A DNA stretch of 64,000 nucleotides from ZLKRG44 sp964555705 (GTDB lineage: Bacteria; Planctomycetota; Phycisphaerae; Phycisphaerales; SM1A02). Position numbers and translations under genes: made by a program. A model generated the notes under the pieces. The model did not search any database. It had not been told where the DNA came from and saw only the letters and a program-made list of their open reading frames with translations. The DNA lies in the NCBI GenBank assembly GCA_964555705.1, contig CAZKTN010000006.1, positions 41,904-105,903 on the forward strand. Reading direction: 5' to 3'. How positions within the stretch are numbered: position 1 is the stretch's first letter; every line of letters starts with the position of its first letter. Positions 62,577-64,000 of the stretch are shown here, piece by piece.

Positions 62577-62582
62577 TATATT
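62577..62582 (+). promoter_or_regulatory. Probable -10 element of tRNA-Val
   Basis: TATATT ends 10 bases before the tRNA. The surrounding ~30 bases are AT-rich compared with the window. Confidence 0.5.
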
Positions 62583-62592
62583 CGCCCCCTTC

Positions 62593-62666
62593 GGACCGTT
62601 GGCGCAGTTGGCTAGCGCGCCTCCATGACACGGAGGAGGTCACTGGTTCAAGTCCAGTACGGTCCA
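62593..62666 (+). tRNA. tRNA-Val (anticodon GAC)
   Basis: 74 nt. Acceptor GGACCGT pairs with ACGGTCC (62659-62665). The anticodon stem CCTCC/GGAGG encloses ATGACAC with anticodon GAC at 62627-62629; the T-loop is GTTCAAGTC. CCA is not encoded. Confidence 0.95.
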
Positions 62667-62695
62667 TTGGGCGACGAACTCGCCCGCCGCCGGGG

Positions 62696-63040
62696 CTACC
62701 GAATGAGCGCAATTGCGGATGCGGTGGAATCGGCGATCGGCATCACCGCATCAAGCTTGGACATGCGAATCACGCCAGCAACCGCGGGGTTAGGGGCAAT
62801 CAGCACCACCTTCTTGCCGTCGGAGTTCAGCGCGCGAGCCACCTGAACAAGCATGCCCAAGCCGATGGATGCAACGAAGTCCACCTCGGCCATCTCGACG
62901 AGCACATGGCGCTTTCGGCCGGCGGTGGCAGCCGTGAACTTGAGGGAGAGGGCGCCGGCACCCGCAATGTCGAGGGCCCCGCGAACACGAACGTGAGTGT
63001 GCGTGTCCTCCGCCGCAATGATCTCGAACTCCGTAGCCAT
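62696..63040 (-). CDS. STAS-domain protein (anti-sigma-factor antagonist type)
   Basis: 114 residues, a single STAS domain like SpoIIAA/RsbV. HVRVRGALDIAGA and HVLVEMAEVDFVASIGLGML are the core strands; the serine in VASIGLG sits where the phosphorylated residue of antagonists lies. No partner kinase or sigma factor is adjacent. It converges on tRNA-Val. Confidence 0.85.
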   Translation of the reverse strand: MATEFEIIAAEDTHTHVRVRGALDIAGAGALSLKFTAATAGRKRHVLVEMAEVDFVASIGLGMLVQVARALNSDGKKVVLIAPNPAVAGVIRMSKLDAVMPIADSTASAIALIR

Positions 63041-63325
63041 GGCGCCTACGCACGGTACCCGTGTGCGGGCATGCCGTGGCCTAGGGCCCCATTCGCCGGA
63101 AGCCCAGCTACCCCGGCATCAGGCTCACAAACCGCATCAGGATGGGCTTATAACCGGATATCCGGGTGGCACCGAGAGTGAGCGCACGCAGCAAGGCCCC
63201 CGAACAGGACCATCTAACACTCTGTCCCACCGACACCTGCGGATCAGAGATTCTCTCGGTTTCGGCTTCCAAACACCGAGAGCATTGTTGAATTATGGTC
63301 CTTCCGGTTTAGAGTTCGTGTTGTC
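63041..63325. other. Intergenic region with promoter signals
   Basis: No gene or known RNA is recognised. It contains an 8-bp inverted repeat (63253-63260 with 63275-63282, CTCTCGGT/ACCGAGAG) just upstream of the promoter of the last gene, which could be an operator or terminator. Confidence 0.5.
63288..63315 (+). promoter_or_regulatory. Promoter of the secreted protein gene
   Basis: TTGAAT (63288-63293) and TAGAGT (63310-63315) are spaced by 16 bases; the -10 ends 10 bases before ATG 63326. This is the best two-part promoter in the window. Confidence 0.5.
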
Positions 63326-64000
63326 ATGCACACAGCTTTCGATCGCGGGCGGACGAGTCACGGCACTCGGGGGCATCGATACGCGTCTGGGCGACTTCTG
63401 GGGCTTGCCGCCGCGGCTAGCGCTGCGATGTCCGTCACTGGCGGCGCGTCCGCTGCCGTTACGGGCCTCAGCGTCGTCTATGAGGGCGTGAGCAACGGTC
63501 GGTACGTCTATTCCGTGTACGCGGTGAGCAATGCGCCGACCGACCTGCTGATCAGCGTCTACAACCACGCAGTCACTAGCGGCTCGATGGCCGGTGCATC
63601 CCACTCCGACAACGGGGGCGGAACGTGGGCCCCGATCCTGACTCCACCAACCTCATTCTCGTTTGACTCGTTCGTGACGGTGACCGGCGTTGCCGGACTG
63701 TCATCGGCAACCGTGCTTGATCCCTCGTTCGGTGCGGGCACAGGCTCCACGATTCCCTTCAATGCCGGCTGGTACTCGGCAACACCCGCATCGCTCACCG
63801 CCTTTGGACCCACAGGACGCATCAAGATCCTGCAGGTTGCGGGCGCATCGCTGCTTCCCTATCAAGGTCAGCTCAAGGTGGCGTACAAGGTGTCGCCGTC
63901 GGCAAGCACGCCGATCCTCTCCCCGACATTCACGTACACGATTGCGGGCGCCGTCGACTCAGACAACGATGGATCGAATGACCTCGCCGACTGCGCGCCC
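63326..64000 (+). CDS. Secreted protein, N-terminal part
   Basis: The frame is open to the right edge (225 codons), so the gene is cut by the window. The N-terminus has a basic stretch and a hydrophobic core (LLGLAAAASAAMSVTGGASA) like a signal peptide. The mature part is rich in Ser, Thr, Gly and Val (GLSVVYEGVSNGRYVYSVYA) and ends in an acidic Asp/Asn-rich stretch (DSDNDGSNDLADCA) of calcium-binding type. It is probably one of the large family of exported Phycisphaerae proteins; function unknown. Confidence 0.7.
   Translation, partial: MHTAFDRGRTSHGTRGHRYASGRLLGLAAAASAAMSVTGGASAAVTGLSVVYEGVSNGRYVYSVYAVSNAPTDLLISVYNHAVTSGSMAGASHSDNGGGTWAPILTPPTSFSFDSFVTVTGVAGLSSATVLDPSFGAGTGSTIPFNAGWYSATPASLTAFGPTGRIKILQVAGASLLPYQGQLKVAYKVSPSASTPILSPTFTYTIAGAVDSDNDGSNDLADCAP

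Overview
This is a high-GC bacterial scaffold piece that most resembles a planctomycete of the class Phycisphaerae. The best markers are the secreted FG-GAP protein at 5134-6837, which ends in paired GDG/NGD dockerin-like repeats of the kind common in Phycisphaerales, a fused SecDF, a DUF1573-ankyrin secreted protein, a Ser/Thr kinase with a TPR tail, and genes for a didermic envelope (waaA/KDO transferase, Mla-type lipid transport, Pal/OmpA lipoprotein). The assignment is inference from gene content. Two 100-N runs (42133-42232 and 52991-53090) show that this is a scaffold with assembly gaps.

Layout. 2-4910: light and DNA-repair cluster (end of an iron-sulfur photolyase-like gene, a TIGR01777 epimerase, a CPD photolyase) facing an MFS transporter. 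4966-7631: tRNA-Arg, the FG-GAP/dockerin-like protein, MazG-like and HIT genes. 7605-15482 (minus strand): an ABC ATPase and a MacB-type permease carrying a histidine-aspartate tract, a DUF3299-like protein, two tandem M14 carboxypeptidase-like proteins (only one with its zinc ligands) and a HI0933/YhiN-type flavoprotein. 15518-20750: recG divergent from xseA-xseB-prepilin peptidase. 20877-23342: Pal-like lipoprotein facing mlaD/mlaF. 23382-31506: Nudix, a degenerate site-2-protease homologue, rhomboid, tgt, yajC, fused secDF. 31546-39975: LysM protein, aldo/keto reductase, FAD oxidoreductase, histone-deacetylase-family protein, alpha/beta hydrolase, RluA-type pseudouridine synthase, aminotransferase, rplU and an unknown gene. 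40018-42132: RNase P RNA with its terminator, an unknown gene, a family-4 uracil-DNA glycosylase, and an ECF-type promoter followed by a structured transcript with a terminator. 42258-52946: Memo-family protein, DUF1573-ankyrin protein, M32 carboxypeptidase, typA, lysC and a TPR kinase. 52930-53121: 39-bp tandem repeats across a gap. 53253-64000: Fur-like regulator, a TsaE-YacG fusion with thiL and waaA, a one-chain HyuA-HyuB/5-oxoprolinase, YmdB-type phosphoesterase, a DUF3553-type protein, an RRM protein, tRNA-Val, a STAS protein and the start of a secreted protein.

A recurring signal is a -10-like hexamer TANNNT placed 6-10 bases before the start codon of at least sixteen genes, usually without a Shine-Dalgarno sequence. 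This suggests widespread leaderless or near-leaderless transcription. Genes with longer leaders (rplU, lysM, the DUF1573-ankyrin gene) have clear Shine-Dalgarno sequences instead. Many same-strand neighbours overlap by 4 bases (ATGA or GTGA), which suggests translational coupling.
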